A stretch of DNA of 64,000 nucleotides from Cyanobium sp. NIES-981 (GCF_900088535.1 NZ_LT578417.1:2604001-2668000), one strand, 5' to 3'. Shown: positions 52,706 to 61,453, counted from the first letter of the stretch. Program-made: numbers and translations. The notes: a model not told the origin generated them from the letters alone.

Positions 52706-53662
52706 ATGCAATCAGGAAACATTCTTATCTTGGGCGACACGGGATTCCTGGGCTCCAACCTTATCCACCATTTCATCAGCTTCTACCCTCTCTGGCAGTG
52801 CACAGGAATCAGCCGGAGGTCATCAGGCCTGCTCCTCAACCCGAACGGTTCCTATCAGCATGTTTGCCTTGATGCCAATACCCCCTCATCACTTGAACAG
52901 TGGATGCAATGGGCTGATGTCGTTGTCGATTTTGCTCACTCGCGCAAACCACTGACCAACAATGATGACAAGGATTCTGGGCTCGACTACGAGTACTTTC
53001 AAGCCCTTGAAACCCGACTCAGATTGGCTGAAAAGTCTTCGGTTCATCTTTACCTCTATTCTTCCTCAGGGGGAGCCGTTTATGGGAATAAATATGATGA
53101 CGGTATAGCAAAGCTTTCAGCCGAAGAAAGTGCGCTCAAGCCAATTTCAATCTACGGACTTGAGAAGTGCATCGCCGAGCAGATCGTAGCCTTCACGCTG
53201 AGGGAATCTTCAACAAACTACGTTCTTATGAGGATTTCAAATCCCTATGGATCTCTCGTTCCTGCTCACAGGCGTCACGGTTTCATCCCAAGACTACTCA
53301 GGTCGATCTTGGCTGACGACACTGTTGAAATCTGGGGCGATCCAGACTCGATCCAAAAAGACTTTATCTTCATGGAAGATGTTTGCGCATGTATCGCAAA
53401 AATCCTGAGCTACCATGGACATGAGCATGTGTTCAATATTGGCTCTGCAACGTCGATTTCACTGACAAATGTGATCAGGATCGCAGAAGAGAAATGCGGC
53501 AGAAGAGCAAAGCTTCGTCTCTCCGAAGGAAAACCAGGCGATGTGACCAAATTTTGCCTGGACATCTCTCGAGCCGCCAAAGAACTGGGCTGGAGTCCGT
53601 CCACACCCCTTGAGGACGGGATGGGAAAAACTCTGGCCGCTCTCTCCATGGAGCAGTCCTGA
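52706..53662 (+). CDS. NAD-dependent nucleotide-sugar epimerase/dehydratase
   Basis: A 318-residue extended short-chain dehydrogenase. The Rossmann loop is GDTGFLGSN near residues 10-18, SSSGGAVYGN supplies the catalytic Ser region and YGLEKCIAE the Tyr/Lys pair. RISNPYGSLVPAHRR and KDFIFMEDVCACI follow, as in UDP-glucose 4-epimerase-like enzymes. The exact sugar is not evident; a UDP-hexose 4-epimerase or a reductase/dehydratase are alternatives. It ends the AT-rich segment; after it the sequence returns to high GC. Confidence 0.88.
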   Translation: MQSGNILILGDTGFLGSNLIHHFISFYPLWQCTGISRRSSGLLLNPNGSYQHVCLDANTPSSLEQWMQWADVVVDFAHSRKPLTNNDDKDSGLDYEYFQALETRLRLAEKSSVHLYLYSSSGGAVYGNKYDDGIAKLSAEESALKPISIYGLEKCIAEQIVAFTLRESSTNYVLMRISNPYGSLVPAHRRHGFIPRLLRSILADDTVEIWGDPDSIQKDFIFMEDVCACIAKILSYHGHEHVFNIGSATSISLTNVIRIAEEKCGRRAKLRLSEGKPGDVTKFCLDISRAAKELGWSPSTPLEDGMGKTLAALSMEQS

Positions 53663-53972
53663 GACCAGCTTCGGCCCAGCACCGTGGTGATCGCGGCCAG
53701 GGCTGCGGCACGCTCAAGCCTGCCAGGGTGGTGCTGTTCTCTTCAGTAGGGAATTACAGGACGCTTTCCTCCGTGAGCTTTCCTCCGTGAGCGTTCCTCC
53801 GTGAGCTTTCCTCCGTGAGCTTTCCTCCGTGAGCGTTCCTCCGTGAGCTGGTCTCCGCGAGCGGCCCCTCCACAGCACCCCCCGGGATTCGGACGGATGA
53901 CACGCTCCGGCGGGCTCCTGGGCGGTGGAACCGCAGGTCTAATCTCAATCCATCGCAGGTCCCGATCGAGGT
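53663..53972. other. 310-bp spacer before bioF, holding tandem repeats
   Basis: The spacer marks the return from AT-rich capsule genes to the GC-rich core. It contains the 14-bp tandem repeats listed separately. The rest shows no gene; the minus strand reads open through the repeats only because each unit lacks stops. The bioF promoter should lie between about 53865 and 53970. Confidence 0.5.
53763..53860. repeat. seven tandem 14-bp repeats upstream of bioF
   Basis: Six near-perfect units (gctttcctccgtga or gcgttcctccgtga) are followed by one diverged unit. Third-base variants form the order T T G T T G, so a 42-bp higher-order unit has also duplicated. On the minus strand each unit contains GGAGG, a ribosome-site core. 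The unit length is not a multiple of three, which argues against coding. Confidence 0.85.
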
Positions 53973-55205
53973 GTGGAACGCAGCGGGGGTAGGAAGGAGG
54001 GAGGCGATGGGTCGTCCGCTGGGCCATCAAGCTGGCAGCAACAGCTGCGGTGCGCCCTGACGGCCATCCCCACACATCGGCAGCGCCAGCTGAGGCCCCT
54101 GTCCCCGCTGGCCGGCCAGCCCCGTTTCATCGATGCGGACCGGTGCATGCTGCTGGATCTGGCCAGTAACGACTACCTGGGCCTGGCTCATCATCCTGAG
54201 GTCGTGGAAGCCAGCCAGCGCGCCATTGCCGAACTGGGGGCTGGGGCTGGGGGATCCAGGCTGGTGAGCGGTACGCGCCCCCTGCATCTCCAACTGGAAC
54301 GGGAGCTGGCTGCCTGGCTGGGGCGCGAGAAGGTGCTGCTCTTCCCCAGCGGATTCCAGGCCAACCTGGCCGCCATCACTGCTCTGGCGGATCGTCGAAC
54401 GCTGGTGCTGGCGGACAGGCTCGTGCACCACTCCCTGCTCAGCGGAGTGCGGACCAGCCAGGCCCGACTCCAGCGGTACCGGCACAATGACCTGGAGGAT
54501 CTGTCGACCCGACTGTCCGCCGCACGGCGGGCCTGTCCCCAGCGCAGGCTGCTGGTGCTGAGCGAGAGTCTTTTCTCCATGGAGGGAACCAGCCCGGACG
54601 TGGCGGCCCTGGTCGCTGTCTGTTCAGCCCACAGTGCGGCTCTGGTGCTGGACGAGGCCCATGCCCTGGGGGTTCTCGGTCCGGGAGGGCGGGGGCTGGG
54701 GTACGGCCATGCCGGAATCGCCCTGATCAGCGGCACGTTCGGCAAGGCCTTCGGCAGCGGTGGTGCCTTCCTCACAGGAGATCCTCTTGCCATGGATTGG
54801 CTTCTCCAGAGCAGCGGAGCTTTCCGCTACACCACAGCCCTGGCACCGGCCCTCACGGCGGCGGCTCTGGCTGCGCTGGCGCTTCTTCGAGGCGTGGCGG
54901 CACCCGGTGCTGCTCCGGGTGAGCGGCTGCTGGCCCGCTCCCAGCGCTGGCGGGATGCCCTCGAGGCGGCAGGATGGCCCCGACCTCCTGGGAAAGGACC
55001 CATCCTGTCTCTGGTCGTGGGCGGGGACATCGCAGCGATGGACCTGCAGCACCAACTGGAAGCGGCAGGCCTGCTGGTGGTGGCGATCCGGCCGCCGACC
55101 GTGCCTGATGGCACGGCACGCCTGCGGGTCGTGGTTCGCCAGGATCTGCCTGATGGCAGCTTGCGCCGGTTGTTGCAGGCCCTGGGACCGGCACCATGCA
55201 GGTGA
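53973..55205 (+). CDS. bioF: 8-amino-7-oxononanoate synthase
   Basis: BioF joins pimeloyl-ACP and alanine to 8-amino-7-oxononanoate with PLP. The 410-residue product has LDLASNDYLGLAHHPEV, GSRLVSGTRPLHLQLE, VLDEAHALGVLGPGGRG and SGTFGKAFGSGG, the last holding the PLP lysine. The start is uncertain: GTG 53973 is the only in-frame start near the expected end, and about 15 N-terminal residues look loose. A good ribosome site before ATG 54007 is out of frame. It is the first gene of a tightly overlapped biotin operon; the next gene starts 10 bases before its end. Confidence 0.93.
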   Translation: MERSGGRKEGGDGSSAGPSSWQQQLRCALTAIPTHRQRQLRPLSPLAGQPRFIDADRCMLLDLASNDYLGLAHHPEVVEASQRAIAELGAGAGGSRLVSGTRPLHLQLERELAAWLGREKVLLFPSGFQANLAAITALADRRTLVLADRLVHHSLLSGVRTSQARLQRYRHNDLEDLSTRLSAARRACPQRRLLVLSESLFSMEGTSPDVAALVAVCSAHSAALVLDEAHALGVLGPGGRGLGYGHAGIALISGTFGKAFGSGGAFLTGDPLAMDWLLQSSGAFRYTTALAPALTAAALAALALLRGVAAPGAAPGERLLARSQRWRDALEAAGWPRPPGKGPILSLVVGGDIAAMDLQHQLEAAGLLVVAIRPPTVPDGTARLRVVVRQDLPDGSLRRLLQALGPAPCR

Positions 55206-55873
55206 TCGCCATGCATGGTTGGTGCGGCATCGGACGCGCCTGGGCCCCCATGGCAGAAGCGGCGCGACGCCTCGGCTGGAGCTGGCAGAGCGGCGAGCGG
55301 GGCTATGGATCGATCCCCCCCATGGTGCCCGGCTGGCGGGGCGGCTCACCGCGGGTAGTGATCGCCCACTCCCTGGGCCCGCATCTCCTGCCCGCTGCCG
55401 TGCTGGAGCAGGCTGACACCGTGGTGCTGCTCGCCAGCTTCGGCCGGTTCGTGCCCGAAGGGGCAGCCGGCCGCCCCGTGCGCAGGGCCCTGGAGGGCAT
55501 GGAACGGTGCCTGCGGGGCGTGGACCCCACCCCGATGCTGCAGTCCTTTCTGGAACGGGCCGCCGATCCCCAGCCCTGGAGCGCGCTGCCGGAGACGGTC
55601 CTGGACGAGCCCCTGCGCCAGCCGGGCCTGCAGCGGCTGCTCCAGGATCTGCAGCTTCTGGCCCACTGCCGCGGCCTGCCGGCCGGATTTCCCGTCGGGG
55701 CCCGCTGCCTGATTGTGGAGGCAGGGGCCGACCGGATCGTGGCACCGGAAGCACGGCAGAAGCTGCGCGTGGTCTTGCCCGGCGCGGAGCACCTCCTCCT
55801 CCCGGACGCGGGACACGCGCTGCTGGTGCCGGATCTGGGGGAGCGGGTGCTCGGATGGATCGGATCACTCTGA
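55196..55873 (+). CDS. pimeloyl-ACP methyl ester esterase (BioH/BioK-like)
   Basis: A 225-residue alpha/beta hydrolase. MQVIAMHGWCGIGRAW is the oxyanion-side start, RVVIAHSLGPHLL holds the nucleophile Ser in a GxSxG-like elbow with Ala first, and LPDAGHALLVPD supplies the His. In biotin synthesis such an esterase removes the methyl group that BioC adds, releasing pimeloyl-ACP for BioF. The position between bioF and bioC matches the cyanobacterial BioK arrangement. It overlaps bioF by 10 bases and bioC by 19. Sequence divergence from E. coli BioH is large, so I leave the symbol blank. Confidence 0.8.
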   Translation: MQVIAMHGWCGIGRAWAPMAEAARRLGWSWQSGERGYGSIPPMVPGWRGGSPRVVIAHSLGPHLLPAAVLEQADTVVLLASFGRFVPEGAAGRPVRRALEGMERCLRGVDPTPMLQSFLERAADPQPWSALPETVLDEPLRQPGLQRLLQDLQLLAHCRGLPAGFPVGARCLIVEAGADRIVAPEARQKLRVVLPGAEHLLLPDAGHALLVPDLGERVLGWIGSL

Positions 55874-56637
55874 ACCCGGCCCACCAGGCTCCGGCCCAAC
55901 TCCGGGTTGTGGAGGGTTTTGCCCTGCGGGCCAGCCGCTACAACCACCATGCGCGGCTGCAGCGGAGCCTGGCCTGGCGGCTGGCCCATCACAGCCTGGA
56001 GCTGCCGCTGCCCAGCGGTCCGATGGCTGATCTGGGGGCGGGCAGTGGACTGGTAGGCCAGGCCCTGCTGCAGCAGGGCTTTCAGGGCAGGCTGCTGCAG
56101 GTGGACGCCTGCCCTGCGCTGCTGGCCCACAATCCACTGGCAGCCCGGCACGGTGCCTTGCTCTGGGACCTCAACCAGGGGCTCCCCGCCGAGCTGGGGA
56201 ATTCCGCCCTGCTGATCTCCAGCTTCGTTCTGCAGTGGCTGGACCGGCCAGCGGAGCGACTGGAGACCTGGTGCCGGCAGCTCGCACCGGGGGGATGGCT
56301 GCTTCTGGCTGTTCCCACCGCGGGAAGCTTCCCCCAGTGGACCGGGGCCGCCCGGGCCGCCGGGGTTCGCTGCACCCGCTGGCCGTTGCCCAGCAGCCAC
56401 GGCCTGACGGCCATGGCTGCTGGGCAACTCGAGATTCACCTGCTGCGGCGGCTTCACTTCAGCCTGACGTACGCCGATGGCCTCGCCTTCCTGCAGCAGC
56501 TCAAGGAGCTGGGGGCAGGCACCAGCCGTCAACCCCCGTTGGCCCCCCAGGAACTGCGGCGGCTGCTGCAGCATTGGCCCAGCTCTGGGTTGGTGACGTG
56601 GAACGTGCTGCTGCTGATCGGCCAGAAGCTCCCGTGA
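55855..56637 (+). CDS. bioC: malonyl-ACP O-methyltransferase
   Basis: BioC methylates malonyl-ACP with SAM so that it can enter fatty acid synthesis as a pimelate primer. The 260-residue protein has MADLGAGSGLVGQALLQQGF (SAM motif I), LLISSFVLQWLDRP typical of BioC, and LAPGGWLLLAVPT. ATG 55855 (MDRITLNPAHQ) is taken; the open frame further upstream is shadow of the esterase. The stop overlaps the bioD GTG start (GTGA). Confidence 0.9.
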   Translation: MDRITLNPAHQAPAQLRVVEGFALRASRYNHHARLQRSLAWRLAHHSLELPLPSGPMADLGAGSGLVGQALLQQGFQGRLLQVDACPALLAHNPLAARHGALLWDLNQGLPAELGNSALLISSFVLQWLDRPAERLETWCRQLAPGGWLLLAVPTAGSFPQWTGAARAAGVRCTRWPLPSSHGLTAMAAGQLEIHLLRRLHFSLTYADGLAFLQQLKELGAGTSRQPPLAPQELRRLLQHWPSSGLVTWNVLLLIGQKLP

Positions 56638-57338
56638 CCCCCACGCCGCCCGTGAAGTTGGTGGTCTGCGGCACCGACACCGATGTGGGCAAGACCGTGG
56701 TGAGCGCCTGGCTGGTGCAGGGGCTCGGGGCGCACTACTGGAAGCCGGTGCAGAGCGGGCTGGATGGCGGTGGCGATGCGGGCCGGGTGCAGGCCCTGCT
56801 GGACCTGCCCGCCGGTCGCCTCTGTCCCGAGGCCTACCGGCTGCGGGAACCCGCTTCCCCCCACTGGGCGGCGGAACTCGAGGGAGTGCGGATCGATCCC
56901 GGGCGTCTGGCGCTGCCATCCGTGCCTGGGCCCCTGGTGGTGGAAACCGCCGGCGGCCTGCTGGTGCCCCTGCGGCGGGACTGGCTGCAGATCGAGCAAC
57001 TGCAGCAATGGCAACTGCCGGTGGTGCTGGTGGCCCGCAGCGGCCTGGGCACCCTCAACCACACCCTGCTGTCCCTGGAGGCACTGAGCCGGCGCGAGAT
57101 CACCGTGCTGGGCCTGATTCTGAACGGTCCGGCCCATCCCGACAATCCACGCACCCTGACCGAGCTGGGCGGCGTGCCCCTGATCGGCCATCTGCCTCCC
57201 CTGCCGAACCTCCTTGCCAGCGCCCTCCAGGCGGAATGGCAACGCCAGCGGATCGCCCATAGATTGCAGACGCTGATCACAGCCCGGCAACCGGGAGGAT
57301 GGCGATGCAGCGACGCCGATCGGCCCGCAGATCCATGA
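56634..57338 (+). CDS. bioD: dethiobiotin synthetase
   Basis: BioD carboxylates 7,8-diaminononanoate to dethiobiotin with ATP. The 234-residue product has the P-loop GTDTDVGKT at 13-21, YWKPVQSGLDGGGDAGR, a VVETAGGLLVPL block and GLILNGPAHPDNPRTL. GTG 56634 overlaps the bioC stop, and the long upstream frame is shadow. bioA and bioB are not in the window. A small membrane protein gene begins inside its 3' end. Confidence 0.93.
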   Translation: MTPTPPVKLVVCGTDTDVGKTVVSAWLVQGLGAHYWKPVQSGLDGGGDAGRVQALLDLPAGRLCPEAYRLREPASPHWAAELEGVRIDPGRLALPSVPGPLVVETAGGLLVPLRRDWLQIEQLQQWQLPVVLVARSGLGTLNHTLLSLEALSRREITVLGLILNGPAHPDNPRTLTELGGVPLIGHLPPLPNLLASALQAEWQRQRIAHRLQTLITARQPGGWRCSDADRPADP

Positions 57339-57490
57339 TCAGCCGCAACTCCCTGGTGAGTGTGATCCTCGTGCTGGTGTGCGGCGCGATCCTCTCGATC
57401 TTCACCGACGTGGAACTCAGGCTGGTGGAGTGGTTGAACTGTGGCCCGCAGGCCCCGGCGGACGAGCAGCGCAGCGGGGTGTGCCGCTGA
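57305..57490 (+). CDS. small single-span membrane protein
   Basis: A 61-residue protein with a basic N-terminus (MQRRRSARRSMISRN), one membrane span (LVSVILVLVCGAILSIF) and a short C-terminal tail. The ATG at 57305 has a GGGAGG ribosome site six bases upstream, which decides it over ATG 57299. It overlaps the last 34 bases of bioD, so it is probably the last gene of the biotin operon. The function is unknown. Confidence 0.65.
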   Translation: MQRRRSARRSMISRNSLVSVILVLVCGAILSIFTDVELRLVEWLNCGPQAPADEQRSGVCR

Positions 57491-57499
57491 TCCCTGGGG

Positions 57500-57766
57500 T
57501 CACGGTCCCGCCAGGATCGCCGCCTCCACATCGGCGCGGGAGAGTCCGTAGGGGAACTGGCGAACACATTCCTGCCCATCCGCCTGCCAGCTCACCTTGA
57601 GGTCCTCCACCTCCAGCTCGATGCTCGCGCTCCAGCAGGGGCGGTGCAGATCCCAGAGGCAGGGGTCGGACGGCCGGCGGCTGGCTCCGAGATGGAGCAG
57701 CCAGGCCTCCAGGGCCGGCAGGGGGTGGTTGTAGAGGGGGGTGGTCTCGGGGGGGAGAGCGGACAT
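57500..57766 (-). CDS. DUF3143 family protein
   Basis: An 88-residue protein with the cyanobacterial DUF3143 pattern: TTPLYNHPLPALEAWLLHLG near the start, LWDLHRPCWSASIELEVEDL in the middle and FPYGLSRADVEAAILAGP at the end. No span. ATG 57766 is the natural start; the open frame beyond is out-of-frame shadow. It lies 47 bases after a J-domain gene on the same strand, a pairing common in cyanobacteria. The function is unknown. Confidence 0.82.
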   Translation of the reverse strand: MSALPPETTPLYNHPLPALEAWLLHLGASRRPSDPCLWDLHRPCWSASIELEVEDLKVSWQADGQECVRQFPYGLSRADVEAAILAGP

Positions 57767-57813
57767 GCGAAGCAGCAGGACTGGTGGGAGAGGGAGCCGC
57801 AGGCTGGCAGAGT

Positions 57814-58326
57814 TCAGCCCGGGGGCCACCAGCTGGGCAGGCGAGCCAGCTCCATCCCCCTGGCCAGGGCCAGGCCCACCCCCAGCACCAGGCTGAGCAC
57901 AAGGGCGAGGGCCAGCAGCAGCAGGGCCAGCCACTCCCCTCCGGAGAGGGAACGGCGCCCCGACATCGGGCGTCCGGGCGTCACGGTCTGGGGCGCCGGC
58001 AAGGGATCGGCAGGCAGAGCCGTCTGGAGGCGGACCGGGGCCATGGCCCGAAGCAGCTCAGCGTCGTAGCGGCGGCGGCTTTCCGGGTTGCTCAGCACGG
58101 CGTAGGCCTGCTTGAGCCGCTGGAAGGCCTCGGCGGCCTCCTCCACGGGAAGGGAGGTGGTGTCCGGGTGGTAGAGCTTGCTGAGGCTGCGGAACGCCTG
58201 CCGCAACTCCTCCGGGCTGGCCGAGGAGGGCAACTGCAGCAGCGTGTAGTGGCTGGGGCTGGCGCCGAAGGGTGGCAACGGCACAGGGACCGGGCTGCGA
58301 GATCCTAAGGATGCCTCTCCCGACAT
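57814..58326 (-). CDS. J-domain protein with C-terminal membrane anchor
   Basis: A 170-residue DnaJ-like co-chaperone. The J domain (about 26-90) has [20 protein letters not shown] and HPD at 53-55, the tripeptide that stimulates Hsp70 ATPase; [14 protein letters not shown] ends it. One hydrophobic span (about 130-155, [18 protein letters not shown]) follows, so the J domain should face the cytosol from a membrane. ATG 58326 is taken. It diverges from rsmG with only 6 bases between starts, so promoters must overlap the coding sequences. Confidence 0.88.
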   Translation of the reverse strand: MSGEASLGSRSPVPVPLPPFGASPSHYTLLQLPSSASPEELRQAFRSLSKLYHPDTTSLPVEEAAEAFQRLKQAYAVLSNPESRRRYDAELLRAMAPVRLQTALPADPLPAPQTVTPGRPMSGRRSLSGGEWLALLLLALALVLSLVLGVGLALARGMELARLPSWWPPG

Positions 58327-58332
58327 CGAACG

Positions 58333-59109
58333 ATGGCGTCCGCCACCGGATCCCGGGCTGCCGACGGAGTCAGCCGCGGTCAGCTCTGGGCGGCCCTGGG
58401 CTGGCAACCCAGCTCCGTCCAGGAAGAGCAGCTGGAGCGGCTGCAGGAGCAACTGCGGCACTGGAACAGCCGGCTCAACCTCACCCGGCTGGTGGACGGT
58501 GACGACTACTGGATCGCCCAGGTGTTCGACAGCCTCTGGCCGCTCGTGCCGCTGCTGACCAACCGCGGATCCAGCAGCGAGCCGCTTCAGCTGATCGATG
58601 TGGGAACCGGCTGCGGCTTCCCGGGCCTGGCGGTGGCCGTGGCACTCCCCCAGGCCCACCTCACCCTGGTGGACTCGGTGGGACGCAAACTGGAGGCCGT
58701 GGGGGCGATGGCGGAGGCTCTGGGGCTGGGGGACAGGGTGACCCTGCACTGCGAGCGGGCGGAACGCACCGGCCGCAGGCCGGATGGCCGTGGCCGGTTC
58801 GACTGGGCGCTGGCGCGGGCCGTCGCCAGTGCCCCGGTCGTTGCCGAGTACCTCATTCCGCTGCTGAAGCCCGAGGGAATGGCCCTGCTCTACCGCGGCC
58901 AGTGGACTGCCGCCGACCGGCAGGATCTGGAACGGGCCTGCAAGCCCCTCCTGGCTCGGGTGGTCGCAGTGGACCAGCGGCATCTTCCGGGAGGACGGGG
59001 CTGCCGTCATGCCGTGGTTCTCAGCCCGGCGGGGCCCTGCCCCGGGGTCTATCCCCGGGCGGTGGGCGTTCCCGCCAGGCAACCCCTTGGCACCAGGTCA
59101 GGACGCTGA
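58333..59109 (+). CDS. rsmG: 16S rRNA (guanine(527)-N7)-methyltransferase
   Basis: RsmG (GidB) methylates G527 of 16S rRNA with SAM. The 258-residue protein has the family's N-terminal helix and [13 protein letters not shown] block, [20 protein letters not shown] (SAM site), [20 protein letters not shown] and [19 protein letters not shown]. The ATG at 58333 lies 6 bases from the divergent J-domain start. The last 12 bases overlap the convergent aldo/keto reductase gene. Confidence 0.94.
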   Translation: MASATGSRAADGVSRGQLWAALGWQPSSVQEEQLERLQEQLRHWNSRLNLTRLVDGDDYWIAQVFDSLWPLVPLLTNRGSSSEPLQLIDVGTGCGFPGLAVAVALPQAHLTLVDSVGRKLEAVGAMAEALGLGDRVTLHCERAERTGRRPDGRGRFDWALARAVASAPVVAEYLIPLLKPEGMALLYRGQWTAADRQDLERACKPLLARVVAVDQRHLPGGRGCRHAVVLSPAGPCPGVYPRAVGVPARQPLGTRSGR

Positions 59110-60303
59110 ACTGAGCCGTTGCACGGCGTGGCCGCCCACCCTCTCCCGCAGACGCCTGAGGAGAGCGGGAATCTCCCTGCGCCAGGGACTGTGCCGCAGG
59201 GCGCGATCCAGGCTCCCCTCGCTCACCACCGCATCGAGAACGTCGGCGTTGGCGCCGGGGAACCAGTGACCACCGTTGCCAAGCAGGCCGTAGCGCGCCC
59301 GCGCGAAGCCTTCCAGATCCCAGGCCTCCAGCAGGTTGTGGAGCCAGAGCAGGACAGGCAGATTGAGCTCACCTGGGGTGTCCTGCCAATCGGGCAGCCC
59401 CTCACGCCAGCTGGAAAGCCATTGCCTCCCCAGGGCTTCCTCCCGGGCTGTCTCCAGGCGCTCCAGCACGGGCGGCAGCAGGGCGGGCGCCTGATCCAGC
59501 AGCCCCACGGCTTCGAGGTGAAGCTCCAGGTCAGCCGGACGGGCGGCGCCGACGGAGATGGTGTGGATGCCCTCGGCCGCCAGGCAGAACAGGTCGTTGA
59601 ACACGATCGGGTGCAACGGCGCGCACAACTCGATCAGGCGGGCTGACGGCGTGTGCAGATGCCCGCCCTTGTCCGTGGGACTGATCACGAACACACCCAT
59701 GTCATGGGCCATCGCCCGATCGATGGCGGGCCGGTTGTCCTGGCGAATGAAATACCAGTGCAGATTGACGTAATCGAAGGCATCGGAGGCGATGGCCTCC
59801 TCGATCAGGCTGAGGCTGGCATGGGTGGAGAAGCCCACATGGCCGATCCGCCCCTGGCGCTGCCACTGCCGCACCACGGCCAGACAACCTCCAGGCCGGA
59901 GGGTGGCCTCGAGGTGTTCGGGCCGATTGATGCCGTGAATGGCCAGCAGGTCCACACGCTCCACACCCAGCCGCTGGAAGCTGAGGCTGAGTTCAGCCTC
60001 GAACGCCCGGGCATCCGCCTGGGGAGGCACCTTGGTCTGCAGTATCCGGTTTGGATCGGCAAGGTCATGGAGCAGCCAGCCCAGCTGCCGCTCCGAGCTG
60101 CCGTAGTGGCGGGCCGTTTCCAGATGGTGAAGCCCGGCTGCCCTGGCCTCCTCCAGCGTGGCGCGGAGGTTGGCCTGACTCTCGGCCGTGATCTGGTCGG
60201 GGGGCAGGTCGGTCCAGCTCTGCTGGAACCGCATCCCGCCGAGGGAGAGCACCGGCATGGCCAGCTCGGTGCGCCCGAAGCGACGGGTGGGAATCATGGC
60301 CAT
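59098..60303 (-). CDS. aldo/keto reductase
   Basis: A 401-residue NADPH-dependent oxidoreductase. [20 protein letters not shown] is the family start. [17 protein letters not shown] carries the catalytic Tyr, ILQTKVPP the Lys and [10 protein letters not shown] the His; the usual Asp before the Tyr motif is Glu. [13 protein letters not shown] and [13 protein letters not shown] are later NADP contacts. The C-terminal ~110 residues, with [10 protein letters not shown], extend beyond a standard AKR. ATG 60303 or 60297 may be used. The substrate is unknown. A ferredoxin gene lies 33 bases upstream on the same strand. Confidence 0.9.
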   Translation of the reverse strand: MAMIPTRRFGRTELAMPVLSLGGMRFQQSWTDLPPDQITAESQANLRATLEEARAAGLHHLETARHYGSSERQLGWLLHDLADPNRILQTKVPPQADARAFEAELSLSFQRLGVERVDLLAIHGINRPEHLEATLRPGGCLAVVRQWQRQGRIGHVGFSTHASLSLIEEAIASDAFDYVNLHWYFIRQDNRPAIDRAMAHDMGVFVISPTDKGGHLHTPSARLIELCAPLHPIVFNDLFCLAAEGIHTISVGAARPADLELHLEAVGLLDQAPALLPPVLERLETAREEALGRQWLSSWREGLPDWQDTPGELNLPVLLWLHNLLEAWDLEGFARARYGLLGNGGHWFPGANADVLDAVVSEGSLDRALRHSPWRREIPALLRRLRERVGGHAVQRLSSAS

Positions 60304-60336
60304 GGGGAAGCAGCGGGAACGGGCGTCCGGCCCCTG

Positions 60337-60786
60337 TCACTGCGAAGGCGTGGGGGCGGAACGACGGGGCAGGGTGCGCTTGACCCTGGCGGGGCTGGGA
60401 AACCCCAGGGGCTGGAGGTCCTGCTGGGCCAGCTGATCGGCCAGGGCAGGCAGCTCTTCGTAAGCCACCCAGTGGATGCAGTCCACCGGGCAGGTGTCGA
60501 TCGCCTCCTGAATGAGCGCCGTGCTGTCTCCGTCCTGGCGGATGGCCCGGGATCGCCCCCAGCGCTCCTCCACCAGGAATGTATTGGCCGCCACGTGGGC
60601 GCAGTAGCGGCAGCCGATGCACACCGCTTCATCCACCCAGACAGCCTGCTCGCGCAGGGCACCGGCCAGCACAGGCTCCAGTCCGGTGGGGGAGGGGGCG
60701 GCGAGGGAAGCGGCGTCACGGAAGGCGAGGGCCGGATCCACCGCCTGCATGGCCAGGGAGCCGGGCTCCGGCGCCATCCCGGTCAC
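60337..60786 (-). CDS. 4Fe-4S ferredoxin (single cluster)
   Basis: A 149-residue soluble electron carrier. The cluster ligands are C56, C59 and C62 (CIGCRYC) plus C99 in DTCPVDCIHWV, the 3+1 pattern of bacterial-type ferredoxins. The N-terminal ~45 residues are Ala/Pro-rich with no known domain, and a basic tail follows. Similar proteins occur in cyanobacteria next to Ycf35. It lies 2 bases from the Ycf35 gene upstream, so co-transcription is likely. Confidence 0.9.
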   Translation of the reverse strand: MTGMAPEPGSLAMQAVDPALAFRDAASLAAPSPTGLEPVLAGALREQAVWVDEAVCIGCRYCAHVAANTFLVEERWGRSRAIRQDGDSTALIQEAIDTCPVDCIHWVAYEELPALADQLAQQDLQPLGFPSPARVKRTLPRRSAPTPSQ

Positions 60787-60788
60787 AC

Positions 60789-61178
60789 TCAGCTCCAGCG
60801 GGTCACCACCAGCTCGATGCTGCCATCGACCTGGTCGATCTGCTCACTCACCTGGAAACCTTCGTCGTCGGTGGCGGCGAGGATGGTGCGCAGGGCGTAG
60901 CGCTGGGTCAGCTGGGCCAGAAAGCGCTCGATCGGCACCCGCTGGGACCAGAGGTCGAGGTCGGTGACGAGTTCGTAGGAGCCGGTGGCGGGGTTGAGGC
61001 GAAAGCCGATGTCGGCGCCGTTGGGCTGGGCGATGGCCATGTGAGCCAGTTCGGTCTGCCCCCGGTAACCGCGCACCGGAAGCTCGCCTTCCCGGGGATC
61101 GTGGCCAAGATCCTGGAGGGCGGCCAGCAGGGCCTCGCGATCGCGCAGTTCGGTCTTGACGGTGCTGAAGTGGGACAT
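60789..61178 (-). CDS. ycf35: Ycf35 family protein (DUF1257)
   Basis: A 129-residue protein of the cyanobacterial/red-plastid Ycf35 family, function unknown. MSHFSTVKTELRDREALLAA starts it at ATG 61178, YRGQTELAHMAIAQPNGADI and ELVTDLDLWSQRVPIERFL are the conserved blocks, and it ends QVDGSIELVVTRWS. The longer open frame upstream is not coding. A DUF2997 gene precedes it by 4 bases, the known partner arrangement. Confidence 0.94.
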   Translation of the reverse strand: MSHFSTVKTELRDREALLAALQDLGHDPREGELPVRGYRGQTELAHMAIAQPNGADIGFRLNPATGSYELVTDLDLWSQRVPIERFLAQLTQRYALRTILAATDDEGFQVSEQIDQVDGSIELVVTRWS

Positions 61179-61182
61179 GACC

Positions 61183-61389
61183 TCAAGAGAGCTGGGTGGT
61201 CTGGGATTGGGACTGACGCCGGATGGCGGGCTGGAAGGACTCCGCGGTGCTGCTCCGCTGCAGAACGGAGCCAAGGCGAGCCTCGATCCGCTCGGTGAGC
61301 TGCTCGCAGGCAAGGCCCTGGATTCCCTCCACCAGCTCCTCGACCCGACCATCGGGCCGGATGCGGAAACGGATGGATTCCTGTGCCAT
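61183..61389 (-). CDS. DUF2997 family protein
   Basis: A 68-residue protein whose start MAQESIRFRIRPDGRVEELV and continuation GLACEQLTERIEARLG match DUF2997, commonly encoded beside DUF1257/Ycf35. The tail (residues about 45-68) is polar and Ser/Gln-rich, probably disordered. It is 4 bases upstream of ycf35. The function is unknown. Confidence 0.88.
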   Translation of the reverse strand: MAQESIRFRIRPDGRVEELVEGIQGLACEQLTERIEARLGSVLQRSSTAESFQPAIRRQSQSQTTQLS

Positions 61390-61453
61390 CCCAGACCCTG
61401 GCGGAATGGGCGGATGCTAGCCGTGATCGGCGGGTGCTGTGTTGCAGCGTGGT

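Noticed and set aside
53763-53860. Tandem repeats considered as a CRISPR array
   Set aside because: Units are only 14 bp and directly adjacent, with no spacers and no cas genes nearby.
53743-54075. Minus-strand frame reading through the 14-bp repeats (Lys/Gly/His/Glu/Arg-rich)
   Set aside because: Unit length is not a multiple of three and the translation is simple repeat sequence; no support as a gene.
54624-56919. Long minus-strand frames across bioF, esterase, bioC and bioD
   Set aside because: All four biotin genes have catalytic motifs on the plus strand; the minus frames are Arg/Pro-rich shadows.
59653-60900. 415-codon plus-strand frame across aldo/keto reductase and ferredoxin
   Set aside because: Opposes two genes with clear active-site motifs and crosses their boundary.
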